Made by a program: the position numbers and the translations under genes. The notes below the pieces were generated by a model, which made no database searches, was not told where the DNA came from, and worked only from the letters and a program-made list of their open reading frames with translations. From NCBI RefSeq assembly GCF_004364775.1, contig NZ_SOAL01000020.1:52458-116457 (forward strand): a stretch of 64,000 nucleotides of DNA, read 5' to 3'. Positions 50,914 through 59,433 of this stretch are shown piece after piece (the first letter of the stretch is position 1; each line of letters opens with the position of its first letter). This stretch comes from Comamonas sp. JUb58 (lineage in GTDB: Bacteria; Pseudomonadota; Gammaproteobacteria; Burkholderiales; Burkholderiaceae_C).

Positions 50914-52345
50914 GAAACTGATACCAACCGTTCTGGCTGCGGCCCTGCTGGCCTCGGGTTGCTCGCTGATTCCATCGCTGGACAAGCCTGCCACCCCGGT
51001 GGCTGCGCAGTACCCGGTGGCCACGGAACAGACGCAGCAGGCCGCTGCCGATATTCCCTGGCAGAACTTCTTCACCGATACGCGCCTGCAGCAGCTGATC
51101 CAGACCGCGCTGGACAACAACCGTGACCTGCGCGTGGCGGTGCTCAACATCGCCCAGGCCCGTGCGCTCTACCAGATCCAGGACGCCCAGCGCTTCCCGG
51201 AAGTGGGCGTCTCCGGCTCGGCGACGCGCCAGCGCAGCCAGATCACCGGCGCCTACGGCAATGCCTTCAGCGTGGGTGTCGGTATCCAGAGCTGGGAGAT
51301 CGACTTCTTTGGCCGCATCAGCAGCCTCAAGGAACAGGCCCTCGCCCAGTACCTGGCCACCGAAGAAGGCCGCAAGTCTGCCCAGATCAGCCTGGTGGCC
51401 TCGGTCGCCAACGCCTGGCTGACCCTGCAGGCCGACGAGGAGCTGATCGACATCTCGCGCCGCACCCTGGAGACGCGCGAGGAATCGATCAAGCTGTCCA
51501 AGCTGCGCCTGGATGCCGGTGTGGCTTCGGAGCTGGACTACCGCCAGGCCCAGTCGCTGACGGAAAACGCCAAGGCGACCCTGGCTCAGCAACTGCGCCA
51601 GCGCGCGCTGGACGTCAACGCCCTGACCTTGTTGCTGGGCCAGACGCCACCGGCCGAGCTGCTGACCAGCCTGCAGGGCAAGCGCCTGAGCGATCTGCCC
51701 GTGATGGCCGATGTGCCAGCGGGCCTGCCCTCGGACCTGATGCTGCGCCGCCCGGACCTGCGCCAGGCCGAGCAGACCATGATCGCCGCCAACGCCAACA
51801 TTGGCGCGGCGCGTGCGCTGTTCTACCCGGCGATCTCGCTGACCGCCAGCGCCGGCTTTGCCAGCTCCGAGCTGTCTGACCTGTTCGACTCCAAGTCCAA
51901 GGGTTTCACGATTGCGCCTTCGCTCTACCTGCCGATCTTCAATGCCGGCCGCAACCAGGCCAACCTGGAAGTCGCGGAAGTGCAGACCAAGATTGCTGCA
52001 GCGCAGTATGAGAAGGCCATCCAGACCGCGTTCCGCGAGGTCTCGGACGCTCTGGTCAGCCGCCAGACGCTGGCTGACCAGCTGCAATCGCAGCAGGCCC
52101 AGGTCGAGGCCGAGTCGGCACGCCTGAAGCTGTCGGACCTGCGCTACAAGAATGGTGTGGCCAGCTACCTGGACCTGCTCGATGCGCAGCGCTCGCTGTT
52201 CGCGCTGGAGCAAGCCGTGGTGCAAGTGCGCCTGACCCAGCTGCAAAACCAGGTCGGCCTGTACAAGGCGCTGGGTGGCGGCTGGACCGACGCTGCAGCG
52301 GCCGACACTGTCGCTCAGGCGGCCCCAACTGCTGGCAAACCATAG
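50906..52345 (+). CDS. RND efflux outer-membrane channel lipoprotein (OprM/NodT family)
   Basis: The product of about 479 residues has a lipobox ending at Cys19 (LLASGC) and two outer-membrane efflux repeats. These show LQQLIQTALDNNRDLRVAVL, EIDFFGRISSLKEQALAQYL and DLMLRRPDLRQAEQTMIAAN in the first half, and PIFNAGRNQANLEVAEVQTK and YLDLLDAQRSLFALEQ in the second. It forms the exit duct of the pump. Start ATG 50906 has GGAAAGGAAC upstream and lies inside the end of the permease gene; the open frame farther upstream is an overlap artefact. A strong terminator follows. Confidence 0.96.
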   Translation: MNKKLIPTVLAAALLASGCSLIPSLDKPATPVAAQYPVATEQTQQAAADIPWQNFFTDTRLQQLIQTALDNNRDLRVAVLNIAQARALYQIQDAQRFPEVGVSGSATRQRSQITGAYGNAFSVGVGIQSWEIDFFGRISSLKEQALAQYLATEEGRKSAQISLVASVANAWLTLQADEELIDISRRTLETREESIKLSKLRLDAGVASELDYRQAQSLTENAKATLAQQLRQRALDVNALTLLLGQTPPAELLTSLQGKRLSDLPVMADVPAGLPSDLMLRRPDLRQAEQTMIAANANIGAARALFYPAISLTASAGFASSELSDLFDSKSKGFTIAPSLYLPIFNAGRNQANLEVAEVQTKIAAAQYEKAIQTAFREVSDALVSRQTLADQLQSQQAQVEAESARLKLSDLRYKNGVASYLDLLDAQRSLFALEQAVVQVRLTQLQNQVGLYKALGGGWTDAAAADTVAQAAPTAGKP

Positions 52346-52371
52346 GTTCCTGCCCGCGACTGCGGCCCCAC

Positions 52372-52408
52372 AATGGCTTGCCAGACCTGCTGGCAAGCCA
52401 TTTTTTTA
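52372..52408 (+). terminator. Terminator of the RND efflux operon
   Basis: AATGGCTTGCCAG and CTGGCAAGCCATT form a 13-base perfect stem with a 5-base loop, followed by a run of Ts. Confidence 0.92.
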
Positions 52409-52435
52409 TGCGCGCGCGGCGCAACTGTGGTTGAT

Positions 52436-52486
52436 TACCTGCAGGTATTTGCCCGGAGGCCCTGCCAAAAAACCCGTCGATATAAT
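52436..52486 (+). promoter_or_regulatory. Probable promoter region of the dihaem cytochrome gene
   Basis: TATAAT at 52481-52486 lies 53 bases before the cytochrome ATG. A perfect 12-base palindrome TACCTGCAGGTA (52436-52447) lies about 33 bases upstream of it. No convincing -35 hexamer is present, so an activator site is possible. Confidence 0.4.
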
Positions 52487-52539
52487 GATTTTGGCCTCTG
52501 CACGATGAACAACAAGCCCACAGAGAATTTGAGGAAGCC

Positions 52540-53433
52540 ATGAGCGACATCCAGCAAGAAGAAGCACATACAGGCCCCGTCAAATCACCCAAGCAATTTT
52601 TGTGGACGGTGATCTTTGCTTTTGTGATCCCGGTATTTGCCATCATTGGCTTGGTGACCTTTGTGACCTCGGCCAACAAATCCGGCCCCGGCGCGGCCGA
52701 TAACGCAGGCTCCATCGAAAGCCGGCTGCAGAAAGTAGGCTCGGTCGAGATACGCGACGCCAACCGCCCCCTCAAATCCGGCCAGGAGGTCTACCAGGCC
52801 CAATGCGCCTCCTGCCATGCCACTGGCGCTGCCGGCGCCCCCAAGTTTGAAGATGCTGCTGCCTGGGCCCCGCGCATCAAGACCGGCCTCGAAGCGCTGG
52901 TGCACTCGGCCATCGCCGGCAAGGGCGCCATGGCCCCGCAAGGCGGCGGCGACTTTGAAGACACCGAAATCGCCCGTGGCGTGGTCTACATGGCCAATGC
53001 CGCCGGCGCCAAGTTTGATGAACCCCAGCGCCCTGCTGCTACCAGCGCCGATGCAAGCAGTGCTGCCCCAGCCACCGCAGCGCCAGCCGTTGCAGCCCCC
53101 GCAGCAGCCTCGGCCGCTCCTGCTGCAGCTCCTGCCGAACCAGCAGCGGCCGTTGCCGCAGCACCTGCAGCTGCCGCCCCCAGCGCCAGCGCCGCCGTCA
53201 ATGGCAAGGCGCTGTATGACAAGGCCTGCTTTGTCTGCCATGCCGCTGGTGTGGCCGGCGCGCCCAAGTTCGGTGACAAGGCCGCCTGGGCGCCGTATAT
53301 CGCCCAGGGCATCGACAGCATGGTGAAGATCGCCATCAGCGGCAAGGGCGCGATGCCCCCACGTGGCGGCTCCAGCGCATCGGATGAAGAAATCCATGCC
53401 GCGGTGCAGTACATGGTGGAGCATGCGCAGTAA
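52540..53433 (+). CDS. Membrane-anchored dihaem cytochrome c (c5 family)
   Basis: The 297-residue protein has an N-terminal membrane anchor at about 20-43 (FLWTVIFAFVIPVFAIIGLV). Two cytochrome c domains follow, with CASCH at 89-93 and CFVCH near 230-234. Each is followed by a GAM-(A/P)-P motif that would supply the axial Met (near 130 and 271). About 60 residues of almost only Ala, Pro, Ser and Val join the domains as a flexible tether. Small c5-type cytochromes carry electrons to terminal oxidases or reductases; the partner is not evident from neighbours. ATG 52540 has a GAGGAAG-type ribosome site. Confidence 0.92.
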   Translation: MSDIQQEEAHTGPVKSPKQFLWTVIFAFVIPVFAIIGLVTFVTSANKSGPGAADNAGSIESRLQKVGSVEIRDANRPLKSGQEVYQAQCASCHATGAAGAPKFEDAAAWAPRIKTGLEALVHSAIAGKGAMAPQGGGDFEDTEIARGVVYMANAAGAKFDEPQRPAATSADASSAAPATAAPAVAAPAAASAAPAAAPAEPAAAVAAAPAAAAPSASAAVNGKALYDKACFVCHAAGVAGAPKFGDKAAWAPYIAQGIDSMVKIAISGKGAMPPRGGSSASDEEIHAAVQYMVEHAQ

Positions 53434-53462
53434 GCAGGCTGCCCACCGCGCCCGCTAAAAGA

Positions 53463-54032
53463 TCAGGCCTGGCCCGCCGCCTTCAGCGCAGCGGGGGAGC
53501 GCACAAAGCCATAGCGCTTTTCCAGCAGCACGCTGGCCACCTCGGTTGGCTCCGGCAACAGGCCCTGCTCCAGGGCCTGCGATACATCCAGCACATCCTG
53601 CGTGTGCACAATGCCCAGCCCTTGGGCAGTATGCAGATAGACAGCACCTTGTTCATCGGCCAGCACCGCCTGCACCTGCGCAGGCGCCAGCACCGCGCCG
53701 GTATGGGAATGCAGATGCAGGGCCTCATCGCGCCACTGCGCGCGCCAGACCCAGGGGGTCGCCTCCAGCTCCACAAACACCTGCTGCGGGCCGTTCTGGA
53801 AATACCAGCAGCCCTGCGGATCAGCCAGGTAGTTGCGGGCAATGAACTGCGCGAGCTTGTCGTGCTCCACCCGCGAGCCCTTGGCGCCTGGCAGACCACT
53901 GCTGAATGCACCGGCCGCCTGGGCCTGCGCATCACGCAGCCACCAGTTGCCGCGCGCGTCCAGCGCCAGCCAGCCCCAGCAGGCGGGCACGTTCGGCCAT
54001 TTGGCCATGGCTTGTTTCACGATATCGTCCAT
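53463..54032 (-). CDS. Conserved protein of unknown function (beta-proteobacterial family)
   Basis: The 189-residue protein has no signal peptide or membrane segment. Notable segments are MDDIVKQAMAKWPNVPACWG, NYLADPQGCWYFQNGPQQVF, VELEATPWVWRAQ and LLEKRYGFVRSPAAL. I recall similar proteins in Burkholderiales filed under a DUF29xx family, but cannot fix the number. The many Trp and the ordered end suggest a real folded protein. It converges on the cytochrome gene and is divergent from the lemA-type gene, so it is monocistronic. Confidence 0.72.
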   Translation of the reverse strand: MDDIVKQAMAKWPNVPACWGWLALDARGNWWLRDAQAQAAGAFSSGLPGAKGSRVEHDKLAQFIARNYLADPQGCWYFQNGPQQVFVELEATPWVWRAQWRDEALHLHSHTGAVLAPAQVQAVLADEQGAVYLHTAQGLGIVHTQDVLDVSQALEQGLLPEPTEVASVLLEKRYGFVRSPAALKAAGQA

Positions 54033-54161
54033 GCGGCGATCCTACTGCATGTGCCAGGCCCGGCATGCCGGTGCTGCGCCCCTCACACCGTCAATAATCG
54101 CTGACAATGCGCCGCTGCCAGATAGGTAACAATGGCGGCTCTGAATTGGCAAGGAGCCCTC

Positions 54162-54764
54162 ATGAACGCATGGAAACGATTTCTGGTGGTGGCAGCCGCA
54201 GCGCTGGCACTGACGGGCTGCGGCTATAACGATTTTCAACGGCTGGACGAAGAATCCACGGCCGCCTGGAGCGAGGTGCTGAGCCAGTACCAGCGCCGTG
54301 CCGACCTGGTGCCCAATATCGTGGCCTCCGTCGAGGGTGAGGCCAACTTCGAGCAGGACACCTTGACCAAGGTGATCGAAGCGCGCTCCAAGGCCACCTC
54401 GATCCAGGCCACGCCCGAGCTGGTGAACAACCCGGAGGCCTTCAACAAGTTCCAGCAAGCCCAGGGTGAGCTGTCCAGCGCGCTGTCGCGCCTGATGGTG
54501 GTCTCGGAGCGCTACCCCGAGCTCAAGGCCAACCAGGCCTTCCGCGATCTGCGCGTGACCCTGGAAGGCACGGAAAACCGCATCGCCGTCGCGCGTGACC
54601 GCTACATCGGCACCGTCAAGGCCTACAACATCAAGGCCCGCCAGTTCCCGACCAACCTGACCGCCAAGGTCTTTGGCTACCAGCCCAAGGCCAATTTCAC
54701 GGTGCAGAACGAGGCCCAGATCTCCCAGCCGCCGACCGTGGACTTCTCGTCTGAGCGGAAGTAA
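54162..54764 (+). CDS. LemA family protein
   Basis: The product of about 200 residues has a lipoprotein-like N-terminus (RFLVVAAAALALTGCGYNDF). The LemA fold follows: QYQRRADLVPNIVASVEGEA, VIEARSKATSIQ, ALSRLMVVSERYPELKANQA, FRDLRVTLEGTENRIAVARD and FPTNLTAKVFGYQPKANF. LemA proteins are helical and often encoded with TPM-domain proteins; their biochemical role is unclear. ATG 54162 is preceded by AAGGAG. The next gene begins four bases after the stop. Confidence 0.93.
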   Translation: MNAWKRFLVVAAAALALTGCGYNDFQRLDEESTAAWSEVLSQYQRRADLVPNIVASVEGEANFEQDTLTKVIEARSKATSIQATPELVNNPEAFNKFQQAQGELSSALSRLMVVSERYPELKANQAFRDLRVTLEGTENRIAVARDRYIGTVKAYNIKARQFPTNLTAKVFGYQPKANFTVQNEAQISQPPTVDFSSERK

Positions 54765-54768
54765 GCGC

Positions 54769-55710
54769 ATGGCCGCGATGCCCGCCTGGCACCCCCGGCT
54801 GGCCTGGCTGCTGGCCCTGGTGGTGGCCCTGCTGCTGCCCTGGATTACAGCGCCTGCGTTGGCTGCCGTGCAGCCGGTGCCGGCGCTCAGCGCCCATGTG
54901 ATCGACCAGACCGCCACCTTGAGCGCGCAGGAACAGGCCCAGCTGGAAGCCCAGCTGACGGCGCTGGAGCGCGACACCGGCGCGCAGGTGGTGGTGCTGA
55001 TGGTCGCCAGCACCAGCCCCGAAGACATTGCCGCCTATGCGCACCGCGTGGCCAGCACCTGGATGATTGGCCGCAAGGACGTGGGCGATGGCCTGCTGGT
55101 ACTGGTCGCCAAGGACGACCGGCGCATGCGCATCGAGGTCGCCAAGACCCTGGAAGGCGCGATCCCCGATCTGCGCGCCGCGCGCATCATTGACGAGACG
55201 ATGAAGCCGGCCTTCCAGGCCGGCAAGTTTGCCATGGGTATTGGTGACAGCCTGGCCCAGATCAGCGCGCTGATCAAGGGCGAGGCGCTGCCGCCGCCCC
55301 GCAGCACAGCCCCCAGCCGCAACCAGGCGTCGTCGGCCTTGCCGGATGACCCCGCGCAACTGCTGCTGTTCTTCTTCATCTTTGTGATGGTGGGCGGCAG
55401 CGTGTTGCGCAGCATGCTGGGCCGCGCACTGGGCTCGCTGGCCACCGGTGGTGCAGCAGGCCTGGTAGCGGCCTGGCTCACCTCCAGCGTGCTGCTGGGC
55501 ATTGGCGCTGGCGTGGCCGCGCTCTTTGTGGTCTTGCTGGCCGGCACCATGCGCGGGGGCAGCTCGATTGGCGGGGGTGGCGGAGGCTTTGGCGGCGGAG
55601 GCGGCTTTGGCGGTGGTGGATTTGGTGGCGGCGGCGGTGGAGGCGGTGGCGGATTCAGCTCCGGCGGCGGCGGCAATTTTGGGGGCGGTGGCGCCTCGGG
55701 GAGTTGGTGA
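54769..55710 (+). CDS. TPM-domain membrane protein with Gly-rich tail (YgcG-like)
   Basis: The product of about 313 residues has a signal segment (LAWLLALVVALLLPWITAPA) and a TPM domain at about 40-170 (VIDQTATLSAQEQAQLEAQL, VVVLMVASTSPEDIAAYAHR, KDVGDGLLVLVAKDDRRMRI). Membrane helices lie at about 200-265. The C-terminal tail is nearly all Gly with Phe and Ser. This is the YgcG layout. TPM domains of the family bind metals or act as phosphatases in plants; bacterial function is not settled. The stop overlaps the next start (TGATG). Confidence 0.92.
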   Translation: MAAMPAWHPRLAWLLALVVALLLPWITAPALAAVQPVPALSAHVIDQTATLSAQEQAQLEAQLTALERDTGAQVVVLMVASTSPEDIAAYAHRVASTWMIGRKDVGDGLLVLVAKDDRRMRIEVAKTLEGAIPDLRAARIIDETMKPAFQAGKFAMGIGDSLAQISALIKGEALPPPRSTAPSRNQASSALPDDPAQLLLFFFIFVMVGGSVLRSMLGRALGSLATGGAAGLVAAWLTSSVLLGIGAGVAALFVVLLAGTMRGGSSIGGGGGGFGGGGGFGGGGFGGGGGGGGGGFSSGGGGNFGGGGASGSW

Positions 55711-56228
55711 TGGGCCATTGGTTGCAACGCTGGGGCAGGCAACTGCGCCACCGCTTTCTGGAGCGCGATGCCTCCCATGCCTTACCCGACGACGCCCGGC
55801 AGCGCCTGGCGCAGGCCATCGCGGCTTCAGAGGCCAGGCACAGCGGCCAGATCCGCGTCTATGTGGAAAGTGCCCTGCCCTGGAGCTATATCCGCCGCGA
55901 TGCGCCAGCGCGCGAGCGCGCGGTGATGCAGTTTGGCAAGCAGCGCGTCTGGGATACCGAGCACAACAATGGCCTGCTCATCTACCTGCTGCTGACCGAC
56001 CATGCGATCGAGATCGTCGCCGACCGCGCAGTATCGCGCTGCGTGAGCGGCCCGCAGTGGCAGGCGATGGTCGACAGCCTGGCCAGCGAGCTGCGCAGCG
56101 GCCAGTATGAAAAGGCCTTGCTGGCGGCCATCGGCCAGGTATCGCGCCATCTGGAGCAGCAGTTTCCGCGCGGCGCCGCGCCGTCAGCGCCAGACAATGA
56201 ACTGGATGACCAGCCGCTGATCGGCTGA
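55710..56228 (+). CDS. Second TPM-domain protein without membrane anchor
   Basis: The product of about 172 residues is a TPM domain with little else: ARQRLAQAIAASEARHSGQI, RVYVESALPW, NNGLLIYLLLTDHAIEIVAD and RAVSRCVSG. It lacks a signal peptide and Gly-rich tail. Start ATG 55710 overlaps the previous stop. Together with lemA and the first TPM gene it forms a three-gene operon. The pairing of an anchored and a soluble TPM protein suggests they act together, an inference from coupling. Confidence 0.9.
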   Translation: MGHWLQRWGRQLRHRFLERDASHALPDDARQRLAQAIAASEARHSGQIRVYVESALPWSYIRRDAPARERAVMQFGKQRVWDTEHNNGLLIYLLLTDHAIEIVADRAVSRCVSGPQWQAMVDSLASELRSGQYEKALLAAIGQVSRHLEQQFPRGAAPSAPDNELDDQPLIG

Positions 56229-56282
56229 GCACAGCGCAGGGGAGGCGAATTTCGGCCTCCCGCCCCATCGGGCAGTGGATAT

Positions 56283-56320
56283 AAATGATAATGCGCAATC
56301 AATATCATTTGATGCGCATT
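56283..56320. promoter_or_regulatory. Fur-box-like nested palindromes upstream of the acyltransferase gene
   Basis: AAATGATA (56283-56290) and TATCATTT (56303-56310) are perfect 8-base arms. AATGCGCA (56290-56297) and TGCGCATT (56313-56320) form a second, interleaved 8-base inverted repeat. GATAATGCGCAATCAATATC (56287-56306) matches the Fur consensus well if one extra base is allowed. The site lies 28-65 bases before ATG 56348, where it could block transcription. Confidence 0.6.
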
Positions 56321-56347
56321 TCATCGCCCATCTCGCCCGCCTGCTCC

Positions 56348-57538
56348 ATGTCCTCCGACACCCCCATCCTCCCCCGCATCCCTGCTGCCGGTTTGCCCGG
56401 CGCCAGCCGCCTGCAATCCATCGACGCGCTGCGCGGCCTGGTCATCCTCTTCATGCTGATCGACCATGTGCGCGAGACCTTCTACCTGCACCACCAGGTG
56501 CCGGACCCGATGGATGTCTCCGCCACTGCGCCCGAGCTGTTCTTCAGCCGCTTGCTTGCCCATCTGTGCGCGCCGGTGTTTGTGCTGCTCACGGGCCTGT
56601 CGGCCTTTTTGTATGGCAGCAAGTATGAGGATGGTCGCGCTGCGGCCTCGGGCTTTCTCTTCAAGCGCGGGCTGTTTCTGGTGCTGCTCGAAGTGACCGT
56701 GGTCAACTTTGCCTGGACCTTCCAGTTCCCGCCCACCAAGATCTTCTTGCAGGTGATCTGGGCCATTGGCCTGTCGATGCTGATGCTGTCGGCGCTGGTG
56801 TGGCTGCCCCGCCGGCTGATCATTCCGCTGGGCCTGCTGCTGGTCGCCGGCCACAACCTGCTCGACCACCTGCACTTTGCGCCCGACCATGCGCTGCACA
56901 CACTCTGGGCCGTGCTGCATGACCGGGGCTGGATCGATGTGAGCAGCAGCCTGCGCCTGCGCACCTCCTACCCGCTGCTGCCCTGGATCGGCGTGATTGC
57001 GCTGGGCTATGCGATGGGCCCCTGGTTTGCCAAGGGTGCCGATGCACTGCAGCGCCAGCGCCGCCTGCTGACCTGGGGCCTGGGCCTGCTGGTCGGCTTT
57101 GTGCTGCTGCGTGCCGCCAATGTGTATGGCGACAAGCCCTGGGTGGTGGGCGACTCGCTGATGGTCAGCCTGATGGGCTTTTTGAACATCACCAAGTACC
57201 CGCCCTCGCTGCTGTTTCTGGCGCTGACCCTGGGCATCGGCCTGCTGCTGCTGCGCGCTTTCGAGCGCCGGCCACAGATGCGCTGGCTGGCACCGCTGAC
57301 CGTGTTTGGCGCCGTGCCCATGTTCTTCTATGTGCTGCACCTCTATGTGCTCAAGTTCCTCTACCTGGGCGCGCAGGCGATCTGGGGCAACAACCAGGGC
57401 GAGGTATTTGGCTTTGATGCGATCTGGATGGTGTGGATCACCACGGTGGCCATGGGCTTTGCGCTGTACCCGGCGGTGAAGGCCTTTGCCGCCTTCAAGG
57501 CCCGCAGGCGCGATATCACCTGGCTCAAGTACCTCTAA
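56348..57538 (+). CDS. Membrane acyltransferase-like protein (DUF1624/HGSNAT type), probably iron-regulated
   Basis: The product of about 396 residues has roughly ten membrane helices. It starts with a conserved RLQSIDALRGLVILFMLIDH, typical of DUF1624 and heparan-alpha-glucosaminide N-acetyltransferase-like proteins. WIGVIALGYAMGPWF, FLNITKYPPSLLFLALTLGI and the late PMFFYVLHLYVLK motif follow. Such proteins move acyl groups across the membrane; the acceptor is unknown. The frame opens 21 codons earlier, but the palindromes cover that part, so ATG 56348 is preferred. A siderophore- or envelope-modifying role under iron limitation is possible, from the Fur-like site only. Confidence 0.85.
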   Translation: MSSDTPILPRIPAAGLPGASRLQSIDALRGLVILFMLIDHVRETFYLHHQVPDPMDVSATAPELFFSRLLAHLCAPVFVLLTGLSAFLYGSKYEDGRAAASGFLFKRGLFLVLLEVTVVNFAWTFQFPPTKIFLQVIWAIGLSMLMLSALVWLPRRLIIPLGLLLVAGHNLLDHLHFAPDHALHTLWAVLHDRGWIDVSSSLRLRTSYPLLPWIGVIALGYAMGPWFAKGADALQRQRRLLTWGLGLLVGFVLLRAANVYGDKPWVVGDSLMVSLMGFLNITKYPPSLLFLALTLGIGLLLLRAFERRPQMRWLAPLTVFGAVPMFFYVLHLYVLKFLYLGAQAIWGNNQGEVFGFDAIWMVWITTVAMGFALYPAVKAFAAFKARRRDITWLKYL

Positions 57539-57557
57539 GACGCCGTCTCAAGCTGCC

Positions 57558-57947
57558 TCAGGCTGCAGGGCCTGCGCCGCTGAGGCAGTCCTTGCACTGG
57601 CCGTACAAGGTGATCTCATGGCCCTCGACCAGAAAGCCCGGCGGCGCCATGCCCTTGAGATCGCCCGGGCAGGCCTGGATATCAAACACCCGGCGGCAGC
57701 TATTGCACTGGAAGTGGTGGTGGTGGTCATGCGTGGCCGGCTCGTAAAGCGGCAGGCCACCGGGCAAGGTCACCACGCGCAGCAGGCCCTCTTCCGTCAT
57801 CGACTTGAGGTTGCGGTAGACGGTGGCAATGCCCAGCGCCGGCAGGGCCGCACCCGCAATCTCCAGCACCTCTTGGGGTGAGAGAGGACGGCCTTGCGAT
57901 GCAAAGGCATCGGCGATGGCGGCGCGCTGGCGGGTAGGACGTTGCAT
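57558..57947 (-). CDS. Fur-family metalloregulator
   Basis: The product of about 129 residues has the Fur winged helix (MQRPTRQRAAIADAFASQGR, LSPQEVLEIAG, GIATVYRNLKSMTEEGLLRV). A metal-binding region follows (LYEPATHDHHHHFQCNSCRR, then GQCKDCL), with two CxxC pairs for structural zinc. This resembles Zur/PerR more than classical Fur, and the DNA-recognition helix TVYRNL is intact. ATG 57947 gives the family start; the open frame farther upstream is not conserved. It converges with the acyltransferase gene. Its targets are unknown, and the adjacent iron-type palindrome is only a candidate. Confidence 0.88.
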   Translation of the reverse strand: MQRPTRQRAAIADAFASQGRPLSPQEVLEIAGAALPALGIATVYRNLKSMTEEGLLRVVTLPGGLPLYEPATHDHHHHFQCNSCRRVFDIQACPGDLKGMAPPGFLVEGHEITLYGQCKDCLSGAGPAA

Positions 57948-58066
57948 GGTCTGACAGGGGGCGTTCCGGGGAACGGCTAAGGCAATCGAGGGTGCGCCCA
58001 TCATAGCCGCTCGGGCCGCCGCCTGCAGGCAGCGCCGGCAGGCAGGCTCTGCCCTGCTCTTGCAAC

Positions 58067-59401
58067 TCAGAAAATCTGCAAAGGCATCTCGGCCAGCAGG
58101 CGCACCTGGTTCACATTCAGCTCGCCCTGGGTTTTGTTGGCCCGGTGCACGCCATAGCGCAGCTGCAGCGCCAGCCCCTTGGCCTGGCCCTGCTGCACGG
58201 TGTAGCGCAGCAGCATGTCGCGCTCCCAGTGGCGGCCGCCACTGCCGGTGGCACCCAGGTAGTTGGCGTACACGCTGCCGGCGCGGCTGTAGTCAATGCC
58301 CGAGCCGCGTGTATAGGCCACGCCAGCGCGCAGGCCCGGTGTCAGCCACTGGCCCAGATCGGCCTCGTACTTGAGCTGCCAGGATGCCTCGTGCGGCGCA
58401 TTGAAGTCCGACAGCTGCATCGCGTTTTCCAACCAGATGGAGCCCCGGTTCACATAGTCGAACGGCGTGTCGCCATCTACCTTCTGGTAGCCCAGGCCCA
58501 GCTGGTGCATGCCGGCCGCATAGGTGCCCATCAGGCTCCAGGTCAGGTTGTCCACCTTGCCGGCCTTGGCGGCACCGGTGTCTTTGTTGCGGTACAGGTT
58601 CAGGCTGAGCGAGAGGCTTTGCTTATCGGCCAGCGCCTTTTTGTAGAAGCCGCCCAGGTACCAGGTGTTCCAGACATCCTCGTATTGGCCCACATAGCTC
58701 GACAGGCTCAGCCCGCTCCAGGGCGTGGCCCAGCTGCCGCCGGCAAAGCTGAAGGCATCGCCTTGCACGCCCGAGTAATTGGCCAGCAGGGGCTGGCCGT
58801 TTTTGCGCGCATTGCGGTCGGCCCAGCGGGTAAAGCGGCCGGCCTGCAGGCTCAGCTGCGGAATATCGTTGCTGCTGATCAGCCAGCCCCGGTTGGTCTC
58901 GGGCAGCAGGCGCGTGTCGGACGAGTGGAAGATCGGGTTCTTGGTGCGCATCTCGCCCACTTTCAGCTCGGTCGATGACCAACGCAGCTTGAGCGCGGCA
59001 CCGGCGCGGCCAAAGCTGTCCTGGAGGTCGCTGCCGTCCTTGGCGATATAGCGCGGGTTGCTGCGCACCTTGTCGGCGTCCGAGCCCAGGTTGATGCCGC
59101 CATAGGCATGCGCATCCAGTCCCAGGCCGATCAGCCCCTGCGTGTAGCCCGAGCTGAAGTTCAGCATCAGGCCATAGGCGGCTTCGGCGGCCTTGTCCGA
59201 ACGCGCGCCGCCGGACACCACGCGGGTGCTGTCGCCGCGCCGGTAGTCCAGCTGCTCAACCACCATGCGGTTGACCATGCCCAGGCTCGCGCCCTCGACC
59301 AGGCCCTTGGCCTCGTCCTGCGCGCCCGCCTGCGCATGGCTTGCGGCCACGGCCAACACCGCCAGGCCGCTGCTGCGCGCCATCCATTTGAAATATGTCA
59401 T
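58067..59401 (-). CDS. OprD-family outer-membrane porin
   Basis: The 444-residue porin has a signal peptide (LAVLAVAASHAQAGA) and OprD-family segments: KLRWSSTELKVGEMRTKNPI, ETNRGWLISSNDIPQLSLQA, GRFTRWADRN, TWYLGGFYKKAL and LGLGYQKVDGDTPFDY. The barrel end is VRLLAEMPLQIF, with terminal Phe. OprD porins of this type pass small amino acids, carboxylates or peptides by diffusion. It follows the pseudoazurin gene by 32 bases and is the last gene of the riboswitch-led operon. A role as the outer-membrane entry for the importer is possible but unproved; no TonB-dependent BtuB gene is present beside it. Confidence 0.9.
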   Translation of the reverse strand: MTYFKWMARSSGLAVLAVAASHAQAGAQDEAKGLVEGASLGMVNRMVVEQLDYRRGDSTRVVSGGARSDKAAEAAYGLMLNFSSGYTQGLIGLGLDAHAYGGINLGSDADKVRSNPRYIAKDGSDLQDSFGRAGAALKLRWSSTELKVGEMRTKNPIFHSSDTRLLPETNRGWLISSNDIPQLSLQAGRFTRWADRNARKNGQPLLANYSGVQGDAFSFAGGSWATPWSGLSLSSYVGQYEDVWNTWYLGGFYKKALADKQSLSLSLNLYRNKDTGAAKAGKVDNLTWSLMGTYAAGMHQLGLGYQKVDGDTPFDYVNRGSIWLENAMQLSDFNAPHEASWQLKYEADLGQWLTPGLRAGVAYTRGSGIDYSRAGSVYANYLGATGSGGRHWERDMLLRYTVQQGQAKGLALQLRYGVHRANKTQGELNVNQVRLLAEMPLQIF

Positions 59402-59433
59402 TGTTTTGTGTCGCCCAAAATTGCGGTGGCCGT

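Noticed and set aside
48967..51150. 727-codon open frame on the minus strand
   Set aside because: Antisense shadow of the RND permease and channel genes.
55560..55700. Tandem GGC/GGT-rich repeat
   Set aside because: It encodes the Gly-rich tail of the YgcG-like protein; not an independent repeat element.
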